Shown piece by piece: positions 33,215 to 40,641 of a stretch of DNA of 64,000 nucleotides. How positions within the stretch are numbered: position 1 is the stretch's first letter; every line of letters starts with the position of its first letter. Origin of the DNA: Rhodoferax sp. (GTDB lineage Bacteria; Pseudomonadota; Gammaproteobacteria; Burkholderiales; Burkholderiaceae_C); contig JAUXWC010000281.1 in the NCBI GenBank assembly GCA_030685025.1, positions 124,001-188,000 of the forward strand, in the 5' to 3' direction. Both the position numbers and the translations under genes were made by a program. The notes under the pieces are model-generated. The model was not told where the DNA came from. It did not search any database and was given only the letters and a program-made list of their open reading frames with translations.

Positions 33215-33904
33215 ATGCTCCACGTCAGAAATTTTTTACGCTCGGTCCAGTGGACCGGCGAGGTTCCCGGCCTGGGGCAAGTTCCAGCCCAGGCTGCCAA
33301 TCTAGCCATGGGCCGGGCGGCCCGCGTGCTTTTGGAAAATGTTGCGGATCTACTTCCCAGCCGAGGCTGGGAAGCGGGGGTTCGCGACCTTGAGAAATCC
33401 AAGCTGTCAGGCAAAAAATATGAACCCAGCAGCGTGCGCAGCGCGCTGCGCACGCTGCGGCGCGCGGGCTTGATAACAACAAAAAGGACCAAGAACAACA
33501 GGACTGGGCTGGAGGGCTTCAGCACGGTCCTGTTGTCTCCCGCCCTTGTGGACCTGGCGCGACGCTGGCAGGTGCTGAAGCAGCTCAAAAGCGCCACAAA
33601 AGACAGGAAAAAGACCATTCAAACCGAGCTTTTAAAAATGCAAAACATAAATCTTCCATTTTTGTATGACCACTCTGGAAACCCGCATGAACAGGGGCTT
33701 GCAGCCGATCCGTTGCTAAATTTGAGCACCCATAGATGCTCAAATTTAGCAACCCCTAACACTGGTATTCACACCCCCCGCCTTCAGGCGGGGGGGGGGG
33801 TGGGGGCCTGGTCCCCGGTTGCCTGGCCCCTGCCTTCAGGGCAGGGGACCCTGGGCACCTCCCCCCTCCCCCCTCCCCCTGCCTCCAGGGCAGGGGGGGT
33901 GTGA
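33215..33904 (+). CDS. Unknown protein with a possible winged-helix region; 3' part overlaps palindromes
   Basis: The frame codes for 229 residues. The middle (LSGKKYEPSSVRSALRTLRRAGLITTKRTKNN..GFSTVLLSPALVDLARRW) resembles a winged-helix DNA-binding domain, such as those of replication or partition regulators. The last 60 codons run through a 17-bp perfect inverted repeat and a series of GC palindromes, giving a low-complexity tail (SPLPPPPASRAGGV). The tail may therefore be dictated by DNA structure rather than protein function. It lies just before the RepB-type primase gene and probably belongs to the replication module. Confidence 0.55.
   Translation: MLHVRNFLRSVQWTGEVPGLGQVPAQAANLAMGRAARVLLENVADLLPSRGWEAGVRDLEKSKLSGKKYEPSSVRSALRTLRRAGLITTKRTKNNRTGLEGFSTVLLSPALVDLARRWQVLKQLKSATKDRKKTIQTELLKMQNINLPFLYDHSGNPHEQGLAADPLLNLSTHRCSNLATPNTGIHTPRLQAGGGVGAWSPVAWPLPSGQGTLGTSPLPPPPASRAGGV
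33712..33900. repeat. Cluster of four palindromes before the primase gene, candidate replication origin
   Basis: A perfect 17-bp inverted repeat with an 8-base loop (33712-33728 and 33737-33753) is followed by three C-rich/G-rich hairpins with TTCA or TCCA loops (about 33776-33797, 33830-33847 and 33877-33898). The G runs could also form quadruplexes. The cluster ends one base before the RepB-primase frame. In IncQ plasmids, RepB-type primases start synthesis at hairpin sites (ssi) in oriV, so this is a plausible origin; that link is inferred. Confidence 0.5.
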
Positions 33905-35151
33905 GGGTTGGTTATGAAAATCCAGATGAAGAAAATCCAGTCGCGGGGGAAGAAAAGGAAGAATCTGGGAGGGGATCGGATGTTGTGCGCGAAAATTTTG
34001 AATTTTGGAGGGGGAGAAGGTTGGAGTTTTCAAAGGCGCGGCTGGCGAGGCACCAGCAGGCCGGCGCCACGAGCCGGCCTTGGCGGCCTGACGGCCGGCC
34101 ACGGCTGCGGGAGTGGCATCGGGATGAAGATGGCGCGCCAGCGCGCCCTGATGCCTCAGGAGCTCCTGTTTTGATTGGAGGGGACCAGGGCTCCTTTTTT
34201 GAAATCAGAGCCTTTGCAGCCACCCTGGACGCATTTCACGACCATCAACCTGGGCACACAACTTTGTCATTGATCCAGCCCGGCGCGAGGGGCAGGATAC
34301 TCATTTTTGCAGAAACATCTTTTGTAAAAATAATTGACGAGGACGGGGGGTCAAGAACAAAAAACGTGTGGGGGACAGATGGGTCGTGGTGTGATTTGGA
34401 CTGGCAAAAAATTTTCCATTTAGCCTGGGCAAAGTCAAAAAAATTGTTTGAGGAACATGGCAGCGGCGAGCAGATTTTTGCTGCGCCAGGGGAAAAAAGT
34501 CGGATGATTTTGGTCGATGACCTGAAAACTCCGGTGCCGATTTTTGATAAGACTTTGTGCATAATTTTGGAGACGAGCAGCGGAAATTATCAACATCTTT
34601 ATTGTGTCGATCGTGTGCTGACTGGGGTGGAGCGCCATCACATTCAAAAGGTACTGGCCGCCCGGTTTGGCGGCGATCCGGGTGCAACTGGCGGCGCTCA
34701 GCCGCACCGGGTGCCGGGCTCAACAAACTACAAAAAAGGTCGTGATCTTTTTGTTTGTAGACTGGCGGGGACCGTGAGTTTCATGGATGGAGGCAAGCCG
34801 CTGAAGGTCGACAACATTTTGCGTGAAACTCCCGTCGAGGTACCGGCCGACCAGCTGATACAAATGGAGCAGCAGGAGCAGGCCTGCAAAAAAGTTGCGC
34901 AGCGGCCGCGCGCGCGCGGCATCATTGTTCCGCCTGGCGCAGGCGGGGGCGACGCGTCAGCCAGCGGGAAGGACTGGCGAAATTCAATCATCGAGGCAGC
35001 GGCACTGAGGGCAGGGGGGTTGGACGCCAGCGAGGTGACCAACCAGGTGAAAAAAATGCTGTTGGAAAGTGCGCGCCGGCGGGGTAAAAACGACGCGATT
35101 TATTATGCAAACAGGACGGTGCTGAAGTTGACGAAGGACGGGCACCTGTAA
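33901..35151 (+). CDS. RepB-type DNA primase domain protein
   Basis: Residues of about 195-300 match the RepB primase domain of IncQ-like plasmids. The pattern is ILVDDL, then CIILETSSGNYQHLYCVDRVLT, then a helix and FGGDPGATGGAQPHRVPGSTNYKKGR. The first ~100 residues are charged and of low complexity, and no ATG occurs there, so the GTG start at 33901 is uncertain. The C-terminal part (WRNSIIEAAALRAGGLDASEVTNQVKKMLL) is helical. Such primases lay down primers on single-stranded origin hairpins independently of host primase. A palindrome cluster lies directly upstream. No helicase or initiator (RepA/RepC) partner is seen on the element. Confidence 0.75.
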   Translation: MRVGYENPDEENPVAGEEKEESGRGSDVVRENFEFWRGRRLEFSKARLARHQQAGATSRPWRPDGRPRLREWHRDEDGAPARPDASGAPVLIGGDQGSFFEIRAFAATLDAFHDHQPGHTTLSLIQPGARGRILIFAETSFVKIIDEDGGSRTKNVWGTDGSWCDLDWQKIFHLAWAKSKKLFEEHGSGEQIFAAPGEKSRMILVDDLKTPVPIFDKTLCIILETSSGNYQHLYCVDRVLTGVERHHIQKVLAARFGGDPGATGGAQPHRVPGSTNYKKGRDLFVCRLAGTVSFMDGGKPLKVDNILRETPVEVPADQLIQMEQQEQACKKVAQRPRARGIIVPPGAGGGDASASGKDWRNSIIEAAALRAGGLDASEVTNQVKKMLLESARRRGKNDAIYYANRTVLKLTKDGHL

Positions 35152-35198
35152 TGTTAAAGAATGTGCTGGCGCGGTGCAATGCCGCGCCAGGTTTTTGG

Positions 35199-35504
35199 TT
35201 ATTTGAGCCGCGCTTTGGGCTGCACTTCGCGCAGTAAATCGGCAACCATTCTCTGGCTAACTTTTAAACCACCGGCCTGCAAAACAGCCGCCAGCGACTG
35301 CGCGTCATGGCCTCTTTTTTTTGCGGCAGCGAGTTGATTTTTTAACGCAGCCAGCACGTCCATTTTCGTTATTTTTTTTGGCGGTGGTGGTGCGGATTCA
35401 AGCGCAGCCGTCAAGGATTCAAGTGTGCATTTTTTCTGCACGCTGGCGTGCACGACTGCTGCAGTCGAAGCTGCACCAGTATCGACATTTTTGTTGTCAT
35501 TCAT
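35199..35504 (-). CDS. Small helical protein of unknown function, opposite strand
   Basis: This 101-residue product is the only leftward gene in the centre of the element. It has a disordered N-terminus and a helical second half (KKITKMDVLAALKNQLAAAKKRGHDAQSLAAVLQAGG..VSQRMVADLLREV). That half looks like a DNA-binding or mobilization accessory domain, but I cannot assign it. ATG 35504 has AGGAG twelve bases upstream; an earlier in-frame start at 35534 is less likely. It reads away from the candidate oriT, a position often used by relaxosome accessory genes. Confidence 0.6.
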   Translation of the reverse strand: MNDNKNVDTGAASTAAVVHASVQKKCTLESLTAALESAPPPPKKITKMDVLAALKNQLAAAKKRGHDAQSLAAVLQAGGLKVSQRMVADLLREVQPKARLK

Positions 35505-35600
35505 TTTGTAAACACTCCTGAAAAAGTTGCGCAAAAAGTTGCGGAAATTCGCAGCTCAAATTTTGGTCATCAGTTTGTTGAGTGTGTGTATTTTCATTTC

Positions 35601-35637
35601 ACGTGAAGCACTTTCCTCTGTACGTGAAGCACTTTCC
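35601..35637 (+). repeat. Two 16-bp direct repeats with a 21-bp period
   Basis: ACGTGAAGCACTTTCC occurs at 35601-35616 and 35622-35637. The 21-base spacing puts both copies on the same face of the helix, as in iterons or paired operator sites. They lie in the divergent gap 35505-35838. Confidence 0.65.
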
Positions 35638-35715
35638 CGGTTGATTGATTGGCTGCGGCTGGACATGATCAAGGGGGTGGGAAAAGAGGGTCGTGTGAGG
35701 GGGGAGGCAGGCTAT

Positions 35716-35790
35716 GCAGCAGGTCCTTGAAGGACCTGCTGCGACCTGCCAGGGCTCCCGCCCTGGACCCCTCGCGCACCCTGCGGGCGC
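35716..35790 (+). other. Candidate origin of transfer
   Basis: A 27-base near-perfect palindrome (35716-35742, GCAGCAGGTCC / GGACCTGCTGC) is followed by a shorter one (CCAGGG / CCCTGG, 35749-35766). Next comes CACCCTGC at 35777-35784, which resembles the nic core (YATCCTGY) of MOBP-type relaxases. The stretch lies in the 334-bp gap upstream of the mobC and relaxase genes. The function is inferred from position and motif only. Confidence 0.4.
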
Positions 35791-35838
35791 GACTCGAAAA
35801 ACAGATCGAAATGCAGAACAACAGAAAGTGAAACTGAA

Positions 35839-36159
35839 ATGGAAAAAACAAAAGGAATGGCCCAGCGCAAGCGGGCCATCGAGGCTTGCCTGAAGGCAGG
35901 TTTCGACAAGGCATTTATTGATTCCCACGGCGACTTGATTGCATGCCGTTTTGACGGCCAAGAAGAGTCACAACTTGACTTGATTGTCAGGGATTGGGAC
36001 CAAGAAGGCCTGTTTTATGCATGGGTAGTGAGGCAGCCGCTGGGCAGCTGCTCGCCCGCAAAAATTACTGAACTGTCAGGGAATGGCTGCAGCCCAAGGT
36101 CCTACTTTAAGACCATTGAGCAGGCAGCCTGTTTGGCCATCCGCAATCCACATTACTGA
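35839..36159 (+). CDS. Small protein of unknown function upstream of mobC
   Basis: The 106-residue product (MEKTKGMAQRKRAIEACLKAG..) has no recognised domain, signal peptide or membrane segment. The pattern GDLIACRFDGQEESQLDLIVRDWDQEGLFYAWVV suggests a small alpha/beta fold. Its start is preceded by GAAAGTGAAACTGAA, a leader that recurs before two cargo genes on the element. It ends 19 bases before mobC and is probably cotranscribed with the mobilization genes. Confidence 0.6.
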   Translation: MEKTKGMAQRKRAIEACLKAGFDKAFIDSHGDLIACRFDGQEESQLDLIVRDWDQEGLFYAWVVRQPLGSCSPAKITELSGNGCSPRSYFKTIEQAACLAIRNPHY

Positions 36160-36178
36160 GCTTGGGGGGGAGTGTCCT

Positions 36179-36730
36179 GTGGGTAAAGAGAAAAAGGCGT
36201 GGGTCCAGCTCAAGGTTCTGTTGGAACCATCGGACCACCAAAAAATATCTGACGCGGCGCACGCCGCTCGGTTGCCGGTTGGTGTCTTCGCGCGTGAATT
36301 CTTGACGACTGGCGTCGTCCCGAAAGTCGCACCACCAGCAATCTCCGAGCTCTCCTTTGAGGCACAGGAACTGTTGAAAGTCACGCATGCATGCGTCTCA
36401 AACTTCAGCCAGCTTCACGGCTTCGCAGCCGAAGCCGGCGAGCCGCTGAGCAGGCTCGCTGGCCAGGGCGGCGCGCTCATGCACATGAGTTCGCGCGCCC
36501 GCGAAATCGGCATGCAGATCAAGTCAGGGATGCTTGCTGAGCCAGAAACCGTTCGGCTGCTCACAGCTCTCGCTGCGCCGAGTAGCTTGCTCAACGGACT
36601 TGCCCGCGCGTTGAACTCAGACCAGCAGCCGGCGCTTGCCGTCTGGCGCCAGACCCTGAGTGCCTTGCAGTCAGCCCTATTGCCAGGCCAAAGTCCGGAT
36701 CCAGAGGATCCAGAGGAGCGGCGGCAGTGA
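36179..36730 (+). CDS. MobC-like relaxosome accessory protein
   Basis: The N-terminal half of this 183-residue protein (KEKKAWVQLKVLLEPSDHQKISDAAHAARLPVGVFAREFLTTG) matches the ribbon-helix-helix region of MobC-type proteins, which bind oriT and help the relaxase melt the nic site. The C-terminal part is helical with no assigned motif. I chose the GTG at 36179, preceded by GGGGGG-AG, over an ATG at 36083 that would overlap the previous gene. The stop overlaps the relaxase GTG by four bases, a common mobC-relaxase coupling. Confidence 0.75.
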   Translation: MGKEKKAWVQLKVLLEPSDHQKISDAAHAARLPVGVFAREFLTTGVVPKVAPPAISELSFEAQELLKVTHACVSNFSQLHGFAAEAGEPLSRLAGQGGALMHMSSRAREIGMQIKSGMLAEPETVRLLTALAAPSSLLNGLARALNSDQQPALAVWRQTLSALQSALLPGQSPDPEDPEERRQ

Positions 36731-37797
36731 CGTTTGACCAAGCAGCATGGGCTCGTGATCAGCGCGCCTCAGCACGGGCAGATCGTAAGCTCGCGGCCGA
36801 AAAGCGGCGGCGCGACTCAGCGTCGGCGCGCGCCGGCGCGGGTGGTGGTAGAAGGAGTCGATCGCGGTCAACGGCCGGCCGCGCGACTCGCGGCCAGGGT
36901 AGTTGGGCCGGTCGCACTGTGCCCTTGCTGTACAAAAAACACGAGGGAGCCGCTCGGGGTGACGCCTACGCTGAAAAAGCTGTTCGGGCGGAGCTCATCT
37001 GCACAAACATGCTGGGTCGCAATGCGGCTGAGCGTGCAGAAGAGTGGCGACTGAACTGCTCTCGGCATCCACAGGTTGACCCGGACCGCCTGATTGTTCA
37101 CTGCTCACTGAGCCGCCCCACCGGCCACCCGCTCTCGCTGGAGGATTGGAAGCGGGCAGTTGAAAACTTCCTGGCTGCGCTGGGAGCGCTCGGCGCTGAC
37201 TTCGCCGCTACCCGACACACCGAGACACCAAATGACCACGCGCATATCACCTACTCACGGTCACTTCCCGACGGCCGAATTTTGAGTGACTCGAACGATT
37301 TTTGGCGGGGACGAGCCGCTGCATATGAAGCAGCTCGGTCCCTGGGCCTGCTTGTCGAAGTCGAAGCGCCTCACGACGCGCGACGCGCGGCGGCAACTCC
37401 GACATCGGACCGGATGGTCAACGCGCGGCGTCGCGCGGCGCGTCGGGGTACACAGGATTCATCCATCGACCCCGCGCACGTGCGCGAGGCGCTTCTTTCC
37501 GCGCGCTCCCTCGACAGCTTCGCTGCCGACCTGCACGCACATGGCATCGAGCTCAAGCCCGCAGTCAAAAACGGTCGAACGACGGGGCTGTTGCTGCGCC
37601 AATTGGGGTCCGAGGAGTGGCTTGCTGGGTCCTCAATTTCGCGCGAGTTCAGTTTGCAAAGAGTGCAGGCGCAAATCGAATTGAATCGTCAGACGATATT
37701 GAAAAGAGAGCGTGAGCTACTTGTGGAGCGCCAGCGTGCGGGGATCGAACGCCAGCGCCAGGCGCAGCACGTCCAGCACCCGCGCGATCGTTACTAA
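36727..37797 (+). CDS. Relaxase/mobilization nuclease
   Basis: The 356-residue protein has the relaxase core at about residues 120-190: DRLIVHCSLSRPTGHPLSLEDWKRAVENFL, then ATRHTETPNDHAHITYSR. The latter is the three-histidine metal motif (H..NDHAHI) of MOBP-type relaxases. A candidate catalytic tyrosine is in VPLLYKKHEG upstream. The first 60 residues are unusually Arg/Ser/Ala rich. The C-terminal region is helical and basic (LKRERELLVERQRAGIERQRQ), and no primase or helicase domain is fused. It nicks oriT and leads the strand into the recipient through a helper secretion system. Confidence 0.85.
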   Translation: MTFDQAAWARDQRASARADRKLAAEKRRRDSASARAGAGGGRRSRSRSTAGRATRGQGSWAGRTVPLLYKKHEGAARGDAYAEKAVRAELICTNMLGRNAAERAEEWRLNCSRHPQVDPDRLIVHCSLSRPTGHPLSLEDWKRAVENFLAALGALGADFAATRHTETPNDHAHITYSRSLPDGRILSDSNDFWRGRAAAYEAARSLGLLVEVEAPHDARRAAATPTSDRMVNARRRAARRGTQDSSIDPAHVREALLSARSLDSFAADLHAHGIELKPAVKNGRTTGLLLRQLGSEEWLAGSSISREFSLQRVQAQIELNRQTILKRERELLVERQRAGIERQRQAQHVQHPRDRY

Positions 37798-37837
37798 TTT
37801 TCAATTCACTTAAACCACCAACTGAAAGGAAGAAGAA

Positions 37838-38224
37838 ATGTTGAGTAATGTCTTATCAAATTTTTTGGATGGGATCGGGAACGATCCATCGCAAAAATAC
37901 CAGGAGTTAGCTCGCGACGCCCGTAAAAAACTCAGTCATGAAGTCAAAACGGAGGCCTGCAAGGCCTGCGAAAAAGCGGGCTGGCTTGCCACCCTTGAAA
38001 AATGTTCAAAGGGGTATGAAGAGCTGGTTTTCACCCTTGGAAAATGTGGCGGCGGGGTTGTCCTTCAAGCAAATGACTTATTTGGGTTTTATCCACCGGC
38101 AGCTCTATTTTTTTGCAGCGTCAAGGACGAGGAGGACCCGGGTCACAGTGGCCGCCTTGCTGGACGCGTGAGTCAGAGTCAACCCACCGATGGTGATGGT
38201 TGGCCGCGCGAGCGGGGGATTTGA
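37838..38224 (+). CDS. Small protein of unknown function
   Basis: The 128-residue product follows the relaxase by 40 bases and has a clear GAAAGGAAGAAGAA leader. It is rich in lysine and cysteine (EACKACEKAGWLATLEKCSKGYEELVFTLGKCGGG) and has no signal peptide. Four or five cysteines could bind metal, but the spacing matches no family I know. It ends two bases before the next gene, so both are probably one transcript. Confidence 0.55.
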   Translation: MLSNVLSNFLDGIGNDPSQKYQELARDARKKLSHEVKTEACKACEKAGWLATLEKCSKGYEELVFTLGKCGGGVVLQANDLFGFYPPAALFFCSVKDEEDPGHSGRLAGRVSQSQPTDGDGWPRERGI

Positions 38225-38226
38225 CC

Positions 38227-38727
38227 ATGGACGACTTTTCGTTTTTGACATCCCCGCCCACTGATCCCCTGGCGTTCCTGGACCCTGCAGATCCTGCCCC
38301 GCCCGGGGAGCCCTCGACGACTTCGGGGGTGCTTGTCCCCGAAGAAATCGATGAACTCGCTTTGGCTCAATTGGGGTTGGAGGCCGCGCGCAGCGCCGCC
38401 GCGGCGCTTGAGGCTGAGCTGGATTTGCTGTGGATCAAAAACCCGAGCGACCCTGATGAAGCGCGCGGGGGGGTGAAGTATTTGGATGATCAAGTTGCAG
38501 CTTTGGAGGGAAATCCGCAGCGTGAATTTGTCGTTTTGCATAAGGAGAATCGGGCTGTCCTGCTTGAAAACATAAAGGAGTACGAGCTTATCGAGCATGT
38601 CTATATTGAAAAACGGGCTCACTACTTTTTGTTGAAAGGAAAGGTTGACCAGCTCTTGAAAATTCGTGAATCCGATGCTTCGATGGCGAAAAAGCGAGCA
38701 GATGATTACGCAAAACTCTACCCTTGA
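38227..38727 (+). CDS. Coiled-coil protein of unknown function
   Basis: The 166-residue product starts at ATG 38227 and has an acidic proline-rich N-terminus (PPTDPLAFLDPADPAPPGEPS). A long helical region follows (ALAQLGLEAARSAAAALEAELDLLW and later IEKRAHYFLLKGKVDQLLKI) that should form coiled coil. No family is recognised. It is the last gene before a 660-base palindrome-rich noncoding stretch. Confidence 0.55.
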   Translation: MDDFSFLTSPPTDPLAFLDPADPAPPGEPSTTSGVLVPEEIDELALAQLGLEAARSAAAALEAELDLLWIKNPSDPDEARGGVKYLDDQVAALEGNPQREFVVLHKENRAVLLENIKEYELIEHVYIEKRAHYFLLKGKVDQLLKIRESDASMAKKRADDYAKLYP

Positions 38728-38733
38728 CCGCCG

Positions 38734-38772
38734 CAGCCCGGAGCAATTTTGCGCAAGCGCAAAACCGGGCTG
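38734..38772. repeat. 39-bp nested hairpin
   Basis: CAGCCCGG (38734-38741) pairs with CCGGGCTG (38765-38772), and inside it TTTTGCGC pairs with GCGCAAAA around AA. It begins seven bases after the stop at 38727 and may act as a terminator, although the A/T run is inside the stem. Confidence 0.6.
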
Positions 38773-39037
38773 TTGCCCTGCGGGTCGAGCCCAAGGTCTC
38801 GAGCCTGCGGCCGCCCATCCCTTTGCCGAGCAGCCCTCGCGGGGTCAGCCGTCGCCCGCCCTGGCGCTGCGCTGGGTCGAGCGCCAGCTCACCCCTGGCG
38901 CGCCGGTGGCTTGCCCATCCCCAGAACACGGCCGACGCGCGGAGCGCCTCGGCATTGCAGCCGCCCTGCGGCAGGCTCGCTGCGCTCGATGGTCGGTGCC
39001 GACCGGCGGTCGGCAGTGGCGCGCTCGCCGCGCGGGC

Positions 39038-39293
39038 GTCTGTTTCAAGCGGTTCTCCCTTGCCAGCTCTGTACCCAGTCCTTCAACCTTCACCGTTTCA
39101 CGACTGTATCCAGGTCACCGGGAAACGCAAGCGCTTTCACGGCATAAAGCCGCTCGTGTCGTCCCTGCGGGACCCACTCTCTATTTATTCCATGACGCTT
39201 GCGTTTCCCGGTGACCTGGCTCCTTTAGTCGTACGGTGAAGGTTGACGGACTGGGCAGAGCGGACGAGGCAGGGAGAACCGCTTGAAACAGAC
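39038..39293. repeat. 256-bp foldback structure with ~97-base arms
   Basis: The arms 39038-39133 and 39196-39293 are imperfect inverted repeats around a 62-base loop. The outer 23 bases (39038-39060 against 39271-39293) and the inner 24 bases (39110-39133 against 39196-39219) pair perfectly. So do 13 bases in the middle (39084-39096 against 39233-39245). Mismatched bubbles separate these blocks. The result is a long rod with regular internal loops, as DNA cruciform or as RNA. No transposase, reverse transcriptase or integron signature is next to it. Confidence 0.8.
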
Positions 39294-39390
39294 AAGAAAC
39301 CACGAGACGGATCAGGTCTCGAACCGGTCAGATTTTCAAGGCCACGAGGCCGCAAACCAACGCGGAACTACCGCAGAAAGAGAGACTGAA

Positions 39391-39651
39391 ATGGCAAAGG
39401 CAAAGCAAATGACACAGACAGAGGCGATCCTGCATGCGGCTCTGGAACCCCGCCACGGCCAGCCTTATGCGACTGACAAAGTAGCAGAAATCAAAGGGAT
39501 GAGCAGCGCTCAGGTGTTGGAGTGGTCAACCGTGCACCTGGACCCTCAAAACCGCAGCGCATTTTTTCGCGCCGTGGGCATTGATGATTCGGTAGAAACA
39601 GCGTCAATTTTGCGCCGGTCATTCGCTGCAATGAAACACCCCTGCTCTTGA
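39391..39651 (+). CDS. Small cargo protein of unknown function
   Basis: The 86-residue product (MAKAKQMTQTEAILHAALEPRHGQPYATDKVAEIKGMSSAQVLEW..) has a helix-rich pattern but no recognised family. I chose ATG 39391 because the leader GAAAGAGAGACTGAA stands in front of it, close to those at 35839 and 40029; the open frame extends back into the right arm of the foldback. The gene begins about 100 bases after that structure. Confidence 0.55.
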   Translation: MAKAKQMTQTEAILHAALEPRHGQPYATDKVAEIKGMSSAQVLEWSTVHLDPQNRSAFFRAVGIDDSVETASILRRSFAAMKHPCS

Positions 39652-39662
39652 AGGACGCCACT

Positions 39663-39920
39663 ATGACGACACAGATACAACAGCGCAAGCACGTACCTTC
39701 GCACGAAGCGACCGCCGTGGCGCGCTGCCATGCACACCTGACCGGTCTTGACCCTACATGGCTGGAACGTTTCGACGACGCGCAACTGCCGACCGCCGAT
39801 CGCAGCACCATCGTTGACCTGCTGCAGACGGCGCCCGATGATTTCGCGCGCGGCCTGCTGTATGGACAACTACTTGCAAGGCTTGAGCTTGCCCAGGCCA
39901 CTGGCCGCCCATTCGCTTGA
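39663..39920 (+). CDS. Small cargo protein of unknown function
   Basis: The 85-residue product (MTTQIQQRKHVPSHEATAVARCHAHLTGLDPTWLERFDDAQL..) follows the previous gene by 11 bases and is probably cotranscribed. A GAAGGACG sequence precedes the start. It has no signal peptide and no known motif; the C-terminus is helical (DDFARGLLYGQLLARLELAQATG). Confidence 0.55.
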   Translation: MTTQIQQRKHVPSHEATAVARCHAHLTGLDPTWLERFDDAQLPTADRSTIVDLLQTAPDDFARGLLYGQLLARLELAQATGRPFA

Positions 39921-40028
39921 TGGGCTGGCACTTGAATCGTGAAAACCCGCGTGATATTTTGAATAGGGGCTCAGGAAACCCCCAGCAACCCGCCGCGAAG
40001 CGGCATTCAACAGAATTGGAGAACTGAA

Positions 40029-40373
40029 ATGAGCAAACTTGAATTGATTGGCTACGTCGGGAACGAAGATGAGGAAGCCGCCAGAGTTGGTTTGGGGGCG
40101 ACGTGGGATACGGTTGTGGTGCAAAACAAATTGGATCTAAAGGCTGGCAGTGAGAGTCCGAATGGTCCCATGGGTTCGGACGGGGAGCTGATAGTTGATG
40201 AGCGCGAAAAAGCCGTGCAAAAGTTGATGCGCAAAGTCTTTGATGAGCGACTCTACCAAGTGCGTCAAATCACCTACTGGCCTGGACGGACGACGGAAAC
40301 GTGGCGGGGGACAACCGTCTACTGCTCTGAAAAATATCTGACGGTTCGACGTTCTGACGGGCAGGTTTTCTGA
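40029..40373 (+). CDS. Small cargo protein of unknown function
   Basis: The 114-residue product (MSKLELIGYVGNEDEEAARVGLGATWDTVV..) is mixed alpha/beta in pattern with an acidic N-terminus. It ends YCSEKYLTVRRSDGQVF. A GGAGAACTGAA leader gives a good ribosome-binding site. A small GCCGC / GCGGC hairpin lies about 35 bases before the start. No family is recognised. Confidence 0.55.
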   Translation: MSKLELIGYVGNEDEEAARVGLGATWDTVVVQNKLDLKAGSESPNGPMGSDGELIVDEREKAVQKLMRKVFDERLYQVRQITYWPGRTTETWRGTTVYCSEKYLTVRRSDGQVF

Positions 40374-40407
40374 TTTCATATCTCATTTTCCGACACCAGA
40401 CTGCACC

Positions 40408-40641
40408 ATGAAGACCCCTCAAGAACTTGCCAGCAACCCGCTGGACTCCCACACCGAACACGACCGCCGGGCCATGGCACTGAAGCGCCTGGCGGGTGGT
40501 GTCCGGGCTGCAGCGACCGGGCCGTATGGGTTGAATCAGCTCGAAATCGAGGCTTTGCTCGACGCAATGCTCGTCCTGCAGGACCTGGCATCGGTCAATC
40601 AAAAGGCCGGCGATCTGGCCAGGAAACGGAGGGGATCATGA
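40408..40641 (+). CDS. Small helical protein of unknown function
   Basis: The 77-residue product (MKTPQELASNPLDSHTEHDRRAMALKRLAGGVRAAATG..) is mainly helical. Its stop overlaps the start of the next gene by four bases (ATGA), so the two are translationally coupled and may form a complex. No family is recognised. Confidence 0.5.
   Translation: MKTPQELASNPLDSHTEHDRRAMALKRLAGGVRAAATGPYGLNQLEIEALLDAMLVLQDLASVNQKAGDLARKRRGS

Larger units (their letters stand above)
38728..39390. other. Palindrome-rich, apparently noncoding region of the element
   Basis: All three forward frames are open over much of this GC-rich stretch, giving arginine- and proline-rich products with no family features, so I do not call a gene. 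It contains a hairpin at 38734-38772, a perfect 8-bp palindrome pair GCCGACCG / CGGTCGGC near 38996-39013 and the large foldback at 39038-39293. It could be a second origin, a structured RNA gene or the remains of a transposable element. Confidence 0.45.

Noticed and set aside
38666-39239. Protein genes of 130-182 codons in three frames
   Set aside because: All three forward frames are open at once in GC-rich palindromic DNA, with Arg/Pro-rich products, no ribosome-binding sites of note and no family features.
39038-39293. Retron msr-msd, integron attC or group II intron
   Set aside because: There is no reverse transcriptase or integron integrase nearby, the arms are longer than typical attC arms, and no intron domain V/VI motif is seen.
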